Source of the DNA: an uncultured bacterium
GTDB taxonomy: Bacteria; DRYD01
DNA length: 64,000 bases
Reading direction: 5' to 3'
NCBI GenBank assembly: GCA_937139605.1
Contig: CAKZQG010000006.1
Location: 1 to 64,000 of the forward strand
Under the pieces are notes generated by a model that was given only the letters and a program-made list of their open reading frames with translations, had not been told where the DNA came from and ran no database searches. Below, piece after piece: positions 56,040 through 64,000 of the stretch (positions are counted from its first letter, which is position 1; the number at the start of each line of letters is the position of its first letter). The translations under genes were made by a program, and so were the position numbers.

Positions 56040-58346
56040 ATGGATATATATATTTTAGAAAATTCCTCCTTTAATATTGAAAAAGAACAATTAAATATTT
56101 ACTATAAAATAGAAGATAAAATAAATAAAGATAAATGTGTAAAAATAGAACAAGACTTAAAAGATTTTATTCCATATGAATATCTAAATCCTATTCAAAC
56201 TATATTTTTTAAATATTATGAACAAGGGAATTGTATAGTATCAACTCCAACATCTTCAGGTAAAACAGGAATAATATATATAACTTTTTACAAAAATTAT
56301 CAAAAAAATAAAGATTTTAAATTTATATATACTGCACCTACTAAAGCTTTAATTGAGGAAAAATTCAATGAATTTTCTAGATATTTTAACAATATTTTTA
56401 AAGATAATAAAAAACGTGTAGATATAAAAACAGGGGATTATTTTACTAAAAAAGTAGATAAAGATTGTATATTAATAACAACAACATTTGATAGCTTAGC
56501 AATAGCATTAAGAAATAATCTAGATTGGATTGATAATAGGAACTTAATAATAATAGATGAAGTTCATAGTTTTATAAATAACATGGGGAAATTTATACCT
56601 GAGATATTAGCTATATCACTAGAAAAAAATATCCCATTAATATTATTATCAGCTACTTTGCCAATAATTAACGATTTAAAAGACTATATAAAAAGCGATC
56701 TTAATATAATTAGCAATTTTAGACCTGTTAAATTGAATAAATACCATATTCATTTAACTAAGGATAATATAGAAAGAAGTTTTTTAAATAAAATGAAAGA
56801 ATTAAAAATAACAAAAGCAAACGATATGTATATTTTATACGTTTTAAAAGAAGCATATAATAGAGCAATATTAGGGGAAAAAGTAATAATATTTACTTGG
56901 TCAAAAAAATTAGGCTGGCAATTCTTACAAAAATCTATTTTATTTAATTTAAAAATATTTAATAAAACAATAAATTTTGAATTAGAGAACAAATCAAAAA
57001 ATAGTAATGTTAATGAAAACAAAAATATTTGGATAGCTTTTCATAATGCAGATATCCCTTATGATGAAAGAAAAGAAATAGAAGAAGCATTTCGAGATGA
57101 GCAAAGTGACTTAAAAATACTAATATCTACTCAAACTTTAGCGTTAGGAGTAAACCTACCCGCTGATACCGCCTTTATTAATATTAAAGCTTATTATAAT
57201 GACAATTTTAATATAAGTTTATTACCTTCTAATTTAGACATAATTCAAGAGGAAGGAAGAGTAGGTAGATTCGGTTTAAAAGAAGAAGGATTTTCTTTTA
57301 GAACTACTTGGTCAGTACCTTATAATATCAGAAAAAATATAGACTATTTTATAGATAATTTTGACTCAAAATTATTTATAAAGAAATATCTCGATAATTC
57401 TTCTATTTATAATAATATTTTTCTGTTAATTTTAAGTTCATTTAAAATTTTTAAAGATGAAAGATTAATTTATAAATCAATCTTTTATAGATATCTTAAA
57501 AATAGTTTAAAAGAAATAGCATATTACTTAACAGATTTACTAAAAAAATGGGAATTTATAGATAAAAATAACGAATTAACATTTAAAGGAAACTTATCAC
57601 TATTTACTAATATTCCCCCACATTATCTAAATGGATTTTTATCAATTTATTACACTAACAATGATATAAAAATAAAATACTTTGATATAAATAAAATATT
57701 GGCAATTAGATTATTATTACATAATAAATCTTTTAATTCATTTAACGAAATGTACTCTAAATTAGAAAATCTTGAAAAAAATTTTTTTAAATATTACAAT
57801 TTTCCTAAATTTAAAATAAAAAATATTATATTAAAAATAACAGAATATATGGGATTATTTGAGTTAGATGAAAGAAATAAAGAAAAAATAGAAAACGGGG
57901 TATGGGAGTATCTATTTTGGATATCTTCTATTATAACTTCAGATACATCATTTATTAAGCCTATAGGAGAATATTCTAACCTATATCTTGAAGCTAACTA
58001 CCTATCCTGGACATTAAATAGAATTATTAAATACTACAATAATCCCGATAAATTAAATGAAGTAAATTTTTTAAAAAGGTATTTATTAAGTTTAATATAT
58101 GGTTGTAATCCTAATTATTCTGTTTTAGCAAAAATTAAAAATATAGCACATAAAAGATTAGCAATAATCTTCAAAATACTATCTTATTTTAACGTAAATT
58201 ATTTAGAAACAGAAAAAGATATCCTAAATTATATAGATCTCTTTGATAAAGCTAAAAATATCATAGATAACAATGAACAGGAGGAATTAAAAAAAATAAA
58301 AAATATATTAAAAGAACTAAAATTAAAACAAAACATAATAATATAG
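56040..58346 (+). CDS. Ski2-like superfamily 2 helicase
   Basis: This 768-residue DExH helicase shows motif I TPTSSGKT (about 69-76), Ia YTAPTKALIEEKF (about 99-111), II IDEVHSF (about 173-179) and III LLSATLP (about 204-210). Motif V-like TQTLALGVNLPADTAF (about 362-377) and motif VI QEEGRVGRFG (about 403-412) follow. The motifs place it in the Ski2/Hel308/Lhr-like part of SF2. The C-terminal 350 residues are helical and not recognisable. No nuclease, methylase or partner typical of defence islands is adjacent, so a house-keeping RNA or DNA role is as likely as defence. Confidence 0.85.
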   Translation: MDIYILENSSFNIEKEQLNIYYKIEDKINKDKCVKIEQDLKDFIPYEYLNPIQTIFFKYYEQGNCIVSTPTSSGKTGIIYITFYKNYQKNKDFKFIYTAPTKALIEEKFNEFSRYFNNIFKDNKKRVDIKTGDYFTKKVDKDCILITTTFDSLAIALRNNLDWIDNRNLIIIDEVHSFINNMGKFIPEILAISLEKNIPLILLSATLPIINDLKDYIKSDLNIISNFRPVKLNKYHIHLTKDNIERSFLNKMKELKITKANDMYILYVLKEAYNRAILGEKVIIFTWSKKLGWQFLQKSILFNLKIFNKTINFELENKSKNSNVNENKNIWIAFHNADIPYDERKEIEEAFRDEQSDLKILISTQTLALGVNLPADTAFINIKAYYNDNFNISLLPSNLDIIQEEGRVGRFGLKEEGFSFRTTWSVPYNIRKNIDYFIDNFDSKLFIKKYLDNSSIYNNIFLLILSSFKIFKDERLIYKSIFYRYLKNSLKEIAYYLTDLLKKWEFIDKNNELTFKGNLSLFTNIPPHYLNGFLSIYYTNNDIKIKYFDINKILAIRLLLHNKSFNSFNEMYSKLENLEKNFFKYYNFPKFKIKNIILKITEYMGLFELDERNKEKIENGVWEYLFWISSIITSDTSFIKPIGEYSNLYLEANYLSWTLNRIIKYYNNPDKLNEVNFLKRYLLSLIYGCNPNYSVLAKIKNIAHKRLAIIFKILSYFNVNYLETEKDILNYIDLFDKAKNIIDNNEQEELKKIKNILKELKLKQNIII

Positions 58347-58385
58347 TAAATGAAAAATAAAAATAAAACGGAGATGGTTTTGAAT

Positions 58386-59378
58386 ATGGGAATACTAAAT
58401 AATAGAATAAAAAAAGCAATGATATTAGCAGGTGGAGAAGGAACACGATTAAGACCATTAACATATATACTTCCAAAACCATTAGTTTATGTAGTTAATC
58501 GCCCATCTATAGAATATATTATAAAGTTCCTGTATGATTTTGGGATAAGAGAATTCGCAATTAATATTAGTTATAAATCAGAATTAATGGAAGAATACGT
58601 AGAAACCAGATTTAAAAAAGAATTTAAAGATTGTAGTTTATATATATTAAAAGAGAAGAGTTTATCGGGTACTGCAGGACCAGTTAAAAAATTACAAAAT
58701 TTCTTCCAAAATGATAACTTCATAGTAATAGGTTGTGATGATATCTTTGATTTTGATTTAAATTACTTAATAGAAACACATATAAAAAATGAAAATGTAG
58801 CAACAATTGCATTGTACAAAATAAATGATCCTTCACAATTTGGAGTAGCTATAATTGACGATAATAATAATATAATCAACTTTCAAGAGAAACCAAAAGA
58901 AAATCCAATATCTTATTTAGCTAACACAGGCGTATATATATTTAGTAGTAAAATATTTGATTATATCTTAAGCGAAGAATTCTATGACTTCGGAACCCAA
59001 GTATTTTTTAATTTAATAAATGATAAAGCTAAATTTCAAGGAATAGATATAACAGATAAACCATTTCATTTAAAATACTCATATTGGATAGATATAGGTA
59101 ATATAAAATCTTATTTTGAAGCTAATAAAAAATTAATAGAACTAAAGCATCCATATATAAACTCTAGAATAATAAAAGCAATAAATAGTATATTAGTATT
59201 AGGAGAAAATGTCGAAATAAACTCTAATACAATAATAGAAGGATTCGCTATAATAGGAGATAACTCCAAAATCTCAGGATATATCTCTAACTCAATCATT
59301 TGGCCTAATAACACCATATATAACTCATATATCAAAGATAGCATTATAACTAACACTAATAGTTTAAAAAATCATTAA
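58386..59378 (+). CDS. Sugar nucleotidyltransferase (NDP-sugar pyrophosphorylase)
   Basis: About 330 residues. The N-terminal nucleotidyltransferase domain has the catalytic loop AGGEGTRLRPLTYILPKPLV (about 15-34), a metal-binding GCDDIFDFD, and the sugar-site NTGVYIFSSKIFD. The C-terminal 80 residues show hexapeptide-like turns of a left-handed beta-helix. The substrate (mannose-1-P or glucose-1-P) is open. The ATG at 58386 is preferred because a GGAG lies 12 bases upstream; in-frame ATGs also occur at 58350 and 58374. Confidence 0.88.
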   Translation: MGILNNRIKKAMILAGGEGTRLRPLTYILPKPLVYVVNRPSIEYIIKFLYDFGIREFAINISYKSELMEEYVETRFKKEFKDCSLYILKEKSLSGTAGPVKKLQNFFQNDNFIVIGCDDIFDFDLNYLIETHIKNENVATIALYKINDPSQFGVAIIDDNNNIINFQEKPKENPISYLANTGVYIFSSKIFDYILSEEFYDFGTQVFFNLINDKAKFQGIDITDKPFHLKYSYWIDIGNIKSYFEANKKLIELKHPYINSRIIKAINSILVLGENVEINSNTIIEGFAIIGDNSKISGYISNSIIWPNNTIYNSYIKDSIITNTNSLKNH

Positions 59379-59404
59379 TAACTAAAATATCTCTTAAATA
59401 TAAG

Positions 59405-60478
59405 ATGATAACAAACATAAATACAAATAAAATTATTAATATAATTTTAATTTCAATTTTAATTCTAATTATATATCGATTCTTTTTATTTTTTCAAGAT
59501 ATTATTACGTTAGTAATCTTTGTTATATTTTTTTCTTTTATTATAAAATCAATCATAGAATCAATAGAAAATTTTAAAAAAAAATACCCATTTATAAGAA
59601 AAATACTTAACTTTAGTAATGATTTTATAATATTTATTTTAATATCGTTCTTTATTTTTCTAATTACAATTATTATTTTAATACTAACTCCAACTATATA
59701 TTCTTCTTTAAGAGATATAGCTTCAAATATAACTGATTTTATAAAAAGTATTCTAATTTTAATAAATAATTACTTTGTATTTTTAAAAATTAACTTAGGA
59801 TTAGAGAATATTAATTTAGATGAAATATATAAAAACATAATAAATGAAATAAATAATTACATCCCTAATTTAGCTAATCTACTATTAAATTTTGTAGTAA
59901 ATAGCACAACGATTATAGGAAAAATCATTTTAGTAGGTATCCTTACTTTCTATTTTGTTAAAGATTATAATAAAATATTAGATTTTTATTTAAAATTATT
60001 TACCAAAAACCAAGAACAAGTAGAAAAATTAAAAGAAATAATAAATATAATAGAACATACTATAAGCAAATTCATAATAGGACAACTTTTTGCAGCAACA
60101 TATATATTTTTCTTTATTTTCATTATACTATCTTTATTAAAAGTAAAAAACGGATTTATAATAGCACTAATAGCAGGAATCTTTGAATTAATTCCATTTA
60201 TAGGAGCCTTTATTGGATTCTTTTTATCTACTATTTTCATCATCCCCCTAGGATTAGAAAAAATAATCATTTTTATAATATACATAACAATAATTTATCA
60301 ATTATTAGCAAAACTAATATATCCAAACTTTGTTGGAAAAATATTAGATATATCAGTAATAACAGTGCTACTTTCATTACTAATAGGCTATAAATTAGCA
60401 GGTATAATAGGAATGTTTATCAGCATCCCTATTGCATCCATTATAAAAAAAATTATTATAAAAAATTATAATACTTAA
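59405..60478 (+). CDS. AI-2E family transporter (PerM/UPF0118)
   Basis: This 357-residue membrane protein has about eight hydrophobic segments, with the characteristic large amphipathic middle (about 95-165) and the signature ELIPFIGAFIGFFLS (about 262-276). FVGKILDISVITVLLSLLIGYKLAGIIGMFISIP follows over about 310-345. Members are exporters of unclear substrates; AI-2 itself is established only for a few. It ends the long plus-strand run. Confidence 0.9.
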   Translation: MITNINTNKIINIILISILILIIYRFFLFFQDIITLVIFVIFFSFIIKSIIESIENFKKKYPFIRKILNFSNDFIIFILISFFIFLITIIILILTPTIYSSLRDIASNITDFIKSILILINNYFVFLKINLGLENINLDEIYKNIINEINNYIPNLANLLLNFVVNSTTIIGKIILVGILTFYFVKDYNKILDFYLKLFTKNQEQVEKLKEIINIIEHTISKFIIGQLFAATYIFFFIFIILSLLKVKNGFIIALIAGIFELIPFIGAFIGFFLSTIFIIPLGLEKIIIFIIYITIIYQLLAKLIYPNFVGKILDISVITVLLSLLIGYKLAGIIGMFISIPIASIIKKIIIKNYNT

Positions 60479-60535
60479 AAATAAATAAAACAAACTTAAA
60501 TAAATCTTTTACATTAATTAAATATCAAACTTATC

Positions 60536-60970
60536 CTAAGGTTTTAGTAAATAAAGCCCAATATCTTGATTAAAAACCCTTTCTAATTTATCATTAACAG
60601 TAATAATAGCTAATTCACAGGTTACACTTACAACAGCTTTCTTAAGATGTCCACCATAAACCACACAATTACTATCACTTATAGCCATATGAGCATGAAT
60701 TATTACCTCATCAGAAGCATAAACATAACTTATATTACCTAATAAACTAACTATTTCATATTCTCCATTAAATTCCTTATCAATGTACTGCTTAGAATTT
60801 AAATCATAATAAGATAAAACAATATCTTTAACAGCACCTATTCCATAAAAGAATCCACCATATATACTCTGTTTTTTAACTATTTCCTTTAAAGAAGAAA
60901 TAATCTCATCTTCTTTATCTAAACGGCAAATAATTATATTTTTTTCCATACTTGTTAATTCATATTTCAT
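60536..60970 (-). CDS. PPC/DUF296 domain protein
   Basis: This 144-residue protein consists of one PPC (DUF296) domain, the trimeric fold also found in plant AT-hook proteins. FFYGIGAVKDIVLSYYD (about 40-56), the metal-site IHAHMAISDSNCVVYGGHL (about 91-109) and the following V-T-C-E-L are all typical. In bacteria the stand-alone domain is of unknown function, often annotated DNA-binding. GGAGGAG before the ATG gives a strong start. Confidence 0.9.
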   Translation of the reverse strand: MKYELTSMEKNIIICRLDKEDEIISSLKEIVKKQSIYGGFFYGIGAVKDIVLSYYDLNSKQYIDKEFNGEYEIVSLLGNISYVYASDEVIIHAHMAISDSNCVVYGGHLKKAVVSVTCELAIITVNDKLERVFNQDIGLYLLKP

Positions 60971-61006
60971 TATATCTCCTCCAAATTTTATTCTTTATTA
61001 TTATAT

Positions 61007-63685
61007 TTATTTATTAGCATATTTTCTAAGATATTCTTTAAAGACATATTGTAAAATTCCACCATTTTTATAATATTCTATTTCAACTTGAGAATCTAAT
61101 CTTAAAATAACATTAAATTTAGTTTTTAAAGTTTTATCAGAATTATAAACCAATACTTCAATTAATTGTTTAGGTTTAAGATCTTTAGGTAATAATATAG
61201 TATATAATTCTTTCCCTGTTAAATTAAGATTTTTATAATCTTGATTTTCTAAGAATTGTAGGGGTAGTACTCCCATTCCAACCAGGTTGCTTCTATGGAT
61301 TCTTTCAAAGCTTTGAGCAATAACAGCTTTAATCCCTAGTAATCTAGTACCTTTAGCAGCCCAATCTCTCGAAGATCCACTACCATATTCTTTACCTGCT
61401 ATTATAATTAAATCTTTATTTTTTTCTTTATATTTCATTGCAGCTTCATATACCGTCATTATTTGCTCTTCTTGAGTTTCATCATCAATAAATAAAGTAT
61501 AACCTCCTTCAATATTTACTAATAAATTTTTTAATCTAACATTAGCAAATGTTCCCCTAATCATAACTTCATGATTCCCTCTTCTACTACCGTAAGAATT
61601 AAAATCTTTAATACTTACACCTTTAGATATTAAATATTTTCCAGCGGGAGAATCTGGCTTAATACTTCCTGCTGGAGAGATATGATCAGTAGTTACACTA
61701 TCACCTAGTAATAATAATACTCTAGCTTCTTTTATATCCTTTATTTCAAAATTAAGGAATTCTTCACTAAAAAATGGAGCTTCCTTTATATAAGTAGAGT
61801 TATCATCAAATTCAAAAACCTCTTTATCAGGGAACTGTAAATTTTTCCAATATTCGTCACCTTCAAATATTTCTGAATATACTTTTTCAAAATCTCCAGG
61901 ATCTACAACTTTATGAATTAATTCCATTATTTCTTCTCTAGTAGGATAAATATCTTTAAGATAAATAGGTTCTCCGTTAGGGTCATATCCTAATGGTTCA
62001 TTTTCAAAATCAATATCAATTCTTCCAGCTAAAGCATAAGCAACTACTAAAATAGGAGAAGCTAAAAAATTCATCTTAACATTAGGATTAATTCTTGCTT
62101 CAAAATTTCTATTACCAGACAAAACTGCTGCAACTACTAAATTATTATTATTAATAGCTTCTAAAATAACCTTAGGTAATGTTCCAGAATTACCTATACA
62201 AGTAGTACATCCATAACCACTAACGAAAAATTTCAAAGCTTCTAAGTACGGTAATAACCCCGCCTTTTCTAAATAAGAGGTTACAACTTTAGATCCTGGA
62301 GCTAAAGTAGTTTTAACCCATCTTTTAGAAGCTAATCCCCTTTTAACAGCATTTCTAGCTAAAATCCCTGCACCTAACATAACATAAGGATTAGAAGTAT
62401 TAGTACAACTAGTTATAGCAGCTATAACTACACTACCATCACTCAATTCATAACTCTCTAAATCCTCTTTTATACTAACTTTATTTATTATTTTTTCCTT
62501 TACTAAAACAGATGAATCACTTTGAATAAAATTAGATTTATAAGGAGATAATAGATCTATGAATTTTGATTTTATTTCCTTGAGATTAATTCTATCCTGT
62601 GGTCTTTTAGGTCCAGCTAAACTAACCTCTACTTTAGATAAATCTATTTCTATTACATCTTTATAAATAATTTTTTCTTCATTTTCTCTAAATAATAAAT
62701 TCTCTTTAGCATACCTTTCAACTAAGTTAATCAACTCTTTTGGTCTATTAGTTAATTTCAAATAATTTAATGTTTGATTATCGATAGGGAAATAAGTTAT
62801 AGTAGATCCAAACTCAGGAGACATATTAGAAATAGTAGCTCTATCAGGTACAGTAAGATTATCTAAAGCAGGTCCAAAAACTTCAACAAATTTACCAACT
62901 ACCCCATATTTCCTTAATCTTTCGGTAATAACTAAAACTAAATCAGTAGCAGTAGCATTATATGGTAACTCATTAATTAATTTAACCCCAATAACTTCTG
63001 GCAAAGTCATATATAGGGGTTGTCCAAGCATAACTGCCTCAGCTTCTATACCTCCTACACCCCACCCTACTACTCCAATTCCATTAACCATAGGGGTATG
63101 AGAATCAGTACCTAAAACCGTATCAGGGAAAGCTAAATTATCTTTAGTATATACTACTTTTGATAAGTACTCTAAATTAACTTGATGACAAATACCTGTA
63201 CCTGGAGGTACTAATCTAAAATTATTAAAATATTTTTGAGCCCATTTTAAAAATGAATATCTCTCTTTATTTTGTTCATACTCTAATTCCACGTTTTTAT
63301 AAAATGAATAATAAGTTCCAAAATATTCAACCACAACAGAATGATCTATAACTAAATCAATAGGAATTAACGGATTAACTAATTTAGGATTAGCATAATT
63401 ACCAAAAGCTTTTCTAAAAGATGCTAAATCTACAATAGCAGGTACTCCTGTAAAATCCTGCATCAATATCCTATTTACTACAAACGGTATCTCCTTATCA
63501 ATTACATTCTTTGGATCATAATTTAAAATTAAATTAACATGTTCATCATTAACTTTAAATCCATCATAATTCCTTAATATATTTTCTAATAAAATCCTAA
63601 TAGAAAATGGGAATTTTTCAATATTTTTAACTGAAGTTATATCAACATAATTAAAGTCTGTGCCCTTTAGTTTTTTTAAATCCAT
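61007..63685 (-). CDS. acnA: Aconitate hydratase (AcnA type)
   Basis: This 892-residue [4Fe-4S] enzyme isomerises citrate and isocitrate. The three cluster cysteines are in AAITSCTNTSNP (about 425) and GYGCTTCIGNSG (about 491-494). GTDSHTPMVNGIGVVGWGVGG (split over about 190-211) and the C-terminal swivel-domain motifs GDSVTTDHISPAG, YGSRRGNHEVM and GKEYGSGSSRDWAAKG are complete. The length fits the AcnA/IRP group. AAGGGGGTAG before the ATG supports the start. With the ferredoxin oxidoreductase it suggests part of a TCA cycle. Confidence 0.97.
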   Translation of the reverse strand: MDLKKLKGTDFNYVDITSVKNIEKFPFSIRILLENILRNYDGFKVNDEHVNLILNYDPKNVIDKEIPFVVNRILMQDFTGVPAIVDLASFRKAFGNYANPKLVNPLIPIDLVIDHSVVVEYFGTYYSFYKNVELEYEQNKERYSFLKWAQKYFNNFRLVPPGTGICHQVNLEYLSKVVYTKDNLAFPDTVLGTDSHTPMVNGIGVVGWGVGGIEAEAVMLGQPLYMTLPEVIGVKLINELPYNATATDLVLVITERLRKYGVVGKFVEVFGPALDNLTVPDRATISNMSPEFGSTITYFPIDNQTLNYLKLTNRPKELINLVERYAKENLLFRENEEKIIYKDVIEIDLSKVEVSLAGPKRPQDRINLKEIKSKFIDLLSPYKSNFIQSDSSVLVKEKIINKVSIKEDLESYELSDGSVVIAAITSCTNTSNPYVMLGAGILARNAVKRGLASKRWVKTTLAPGSKVVTSYLEKAGLLPYLEALKFFVSGYGCTTCIGNSGTLPKVILEAINNNNLVVAAVLSGNRNFEARINPNVKMNFLASPILVVAYALAGRIDIDFENEPLGYDPNGEPIYLKDIYPTREEIMELIHKVVDPGDFEKVYSEIFEGDEYWKNLQFPDKEVFEFDDNSTYIKEAPFFSEEFLNFEIKDIKEARVLLLLGDSVTTDHISPAGSIKPDSPAGKYLISKGVSIKDFNSYGSRRGNHEVMIRGTFANVRLKNLLVNIEGGYTLFIDDETQEEQIMTVYEAAMKYKEKNKDLIIIAGKEYGSGSSRDWAAKGTRLLGIKAVIAQSFERIHRSNLVGMGVLPLQFLENQDYKNLNLTGKELYTILLPKDLKPKQLIEVLVYNSDKTLKTKFNVILRLDSQVEIEYYKNGGILQYVFKEYLRKYANK

Positions 63686-63714
63686 ATAATCTACCCCCTT
63701 AAATAAATCTTTAA

Positions 63715-64000
63715 TTATTTTTTTATTTTTAGTTTTTCAAAAAATTCTTCTACCTTTTCTCTTATATTAAATTTTATTTTACCATTATTATTTTTATTAA
63801 TAAAAAATAAATTATTAAAAAAATTTTCAAATAAATTGTTTTCAATTAAATTAATATCTTTAAAGAAGTTTTCTTTAATTAAAGAATTAAGGTTTTCTAA
63901 GTTAAGTTTTTGAAGGATATTTTCTTTTTCACCTCTAGGGGTATCTAATTCATTAATTAATGGTTTACCGGTAATTCTATGGAATAAAAAATTAGCGACA
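63715..64000 (-). CDS. Partial CDS, C-terminal end, unknown
   Basis: A minus-strand frame enters from the right edge and stops at TAA (63717-63715), giving 95 codons. The visible end begins VANFLFHRITGKPLINELDT and closes with a charged helix, KVEEFFEKLKIKK. No family can be named. It lies 29 bases upstream of the acnA start and is probably in the same transcript. Confidence 0.65.
   Translation of the reverse strand, partial: VANFLFHRITGKPLINELDTPRGEKENILQKLNLENLNSLIKENFFKDINLIENNLFENFFNNLFFINKNNNGKIKFNIREKVEEFFEKLKIKK

Overview
The window is one contiguous stretch of a very AT-rich bacterial chromosome (about a quarter G+C by eye). Genes are dense and the standard code is used, with TAA as the usual stop. 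It carries two tRNA genes (Arg-UCG, Ala-GGC) and no rRNA, CRISPR array, phage or intact insertion sequence. I cannot assign a phylum. A TamB-type protein ending in an aromatic beta-strand and several type IV pilin-like proteins suggest a diderm. A four-subunit 2-oxoacid:ferredoxin oxidoreductase, an archaeal-type phosphoglycerate mutase and an archaeal-type ATPase-KH protein suggest an anaerobe from a poorly sampled, perhaps thermophilic, lineage. Many start codons have no Shine-Dalgarno, while others in the same window have a strong AAGGAGG or GGGGTGA.

Layout. 1-1.6 kb is gene-free, with poly-A runs, hairpins, a perfect DnaA box and decayed coding. 1.6-9.7 kb holds an Asn-rich protein (minus), then a plus-strand run: mnmG, an ABC-2 permease, ATPase-KH, an MBL-fold hydrolase, a DUF4870 protein, tRNA-Arg, trmB and a MalG-type permease. 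9.7-17.0 kb (minus) has an M14 carboxypeptidase, pyrimidine nucleoside phosphorylase, ispF, a sigma factor, and a three-gene metal/GTPase operon: membrane-anchored DtxR-FeoA, an orphan FeoB G domain and a KamB-like P-loop protein. After a deoxynucleoside kinase (plus), 18-32.4 kb (minus) carries a pilin-like gene, TamB, DUF309, an ECF sigma, a MalF-type permease coupled to a diguanylate cyclase, DNA polymerase III delta', and a three-gene membrane system including a DUF6754-type protein.

32.6-35.6 kb has tRNA-Ala, two unknown surface proteins and an M20 peptidase. 35.6-41.6 kb has urocanate hydratase, a candidate pseudoknotted leader RNA with its gene, a glycine-zipper protein, an inositol-phosphatase family protein and a possible PilM-fold protein. 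41.9-45.5 kb is the por operon, with an unknown PFLPFPP-repeat gene between the alpha and beta genes. 45.6-47.3 kb is decaying DNA: a broken MFS transporter and a nucleoside diphosphate kinase remnant. 47.4-60.5 kb (plus) carries a transglutaminase, apgM, a frameshifted pilin, a queuosine-precursor transporter, a clostripain-family protease, DUF2905, a PilX-like protein, a Ski2-like helicase, a sugar nucleotidyltransferase and an AI-2E family transporter. The window ends (minus) with a PPC/DUF296 protein, aconitase and a partial gene.

Together the genes point to pyruvate/2-oxoacid metabolism through ferredoxin, part of a TCA route (aconitase), nucleoside and histidine salvage, sugar import, metal-responsive regulation, type IV pilin-like surface structures and peptidases that lack signal peptides. 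The most promising undescribed items are the leader RNA at 37.75-37.87 kb, the PFLPFPP protein of the por operon, the DtxR-FeoA/FeoB-G/KamB-like operon, the DUF6754 membrane trio and the poly-A frameshift in the pilin gene.
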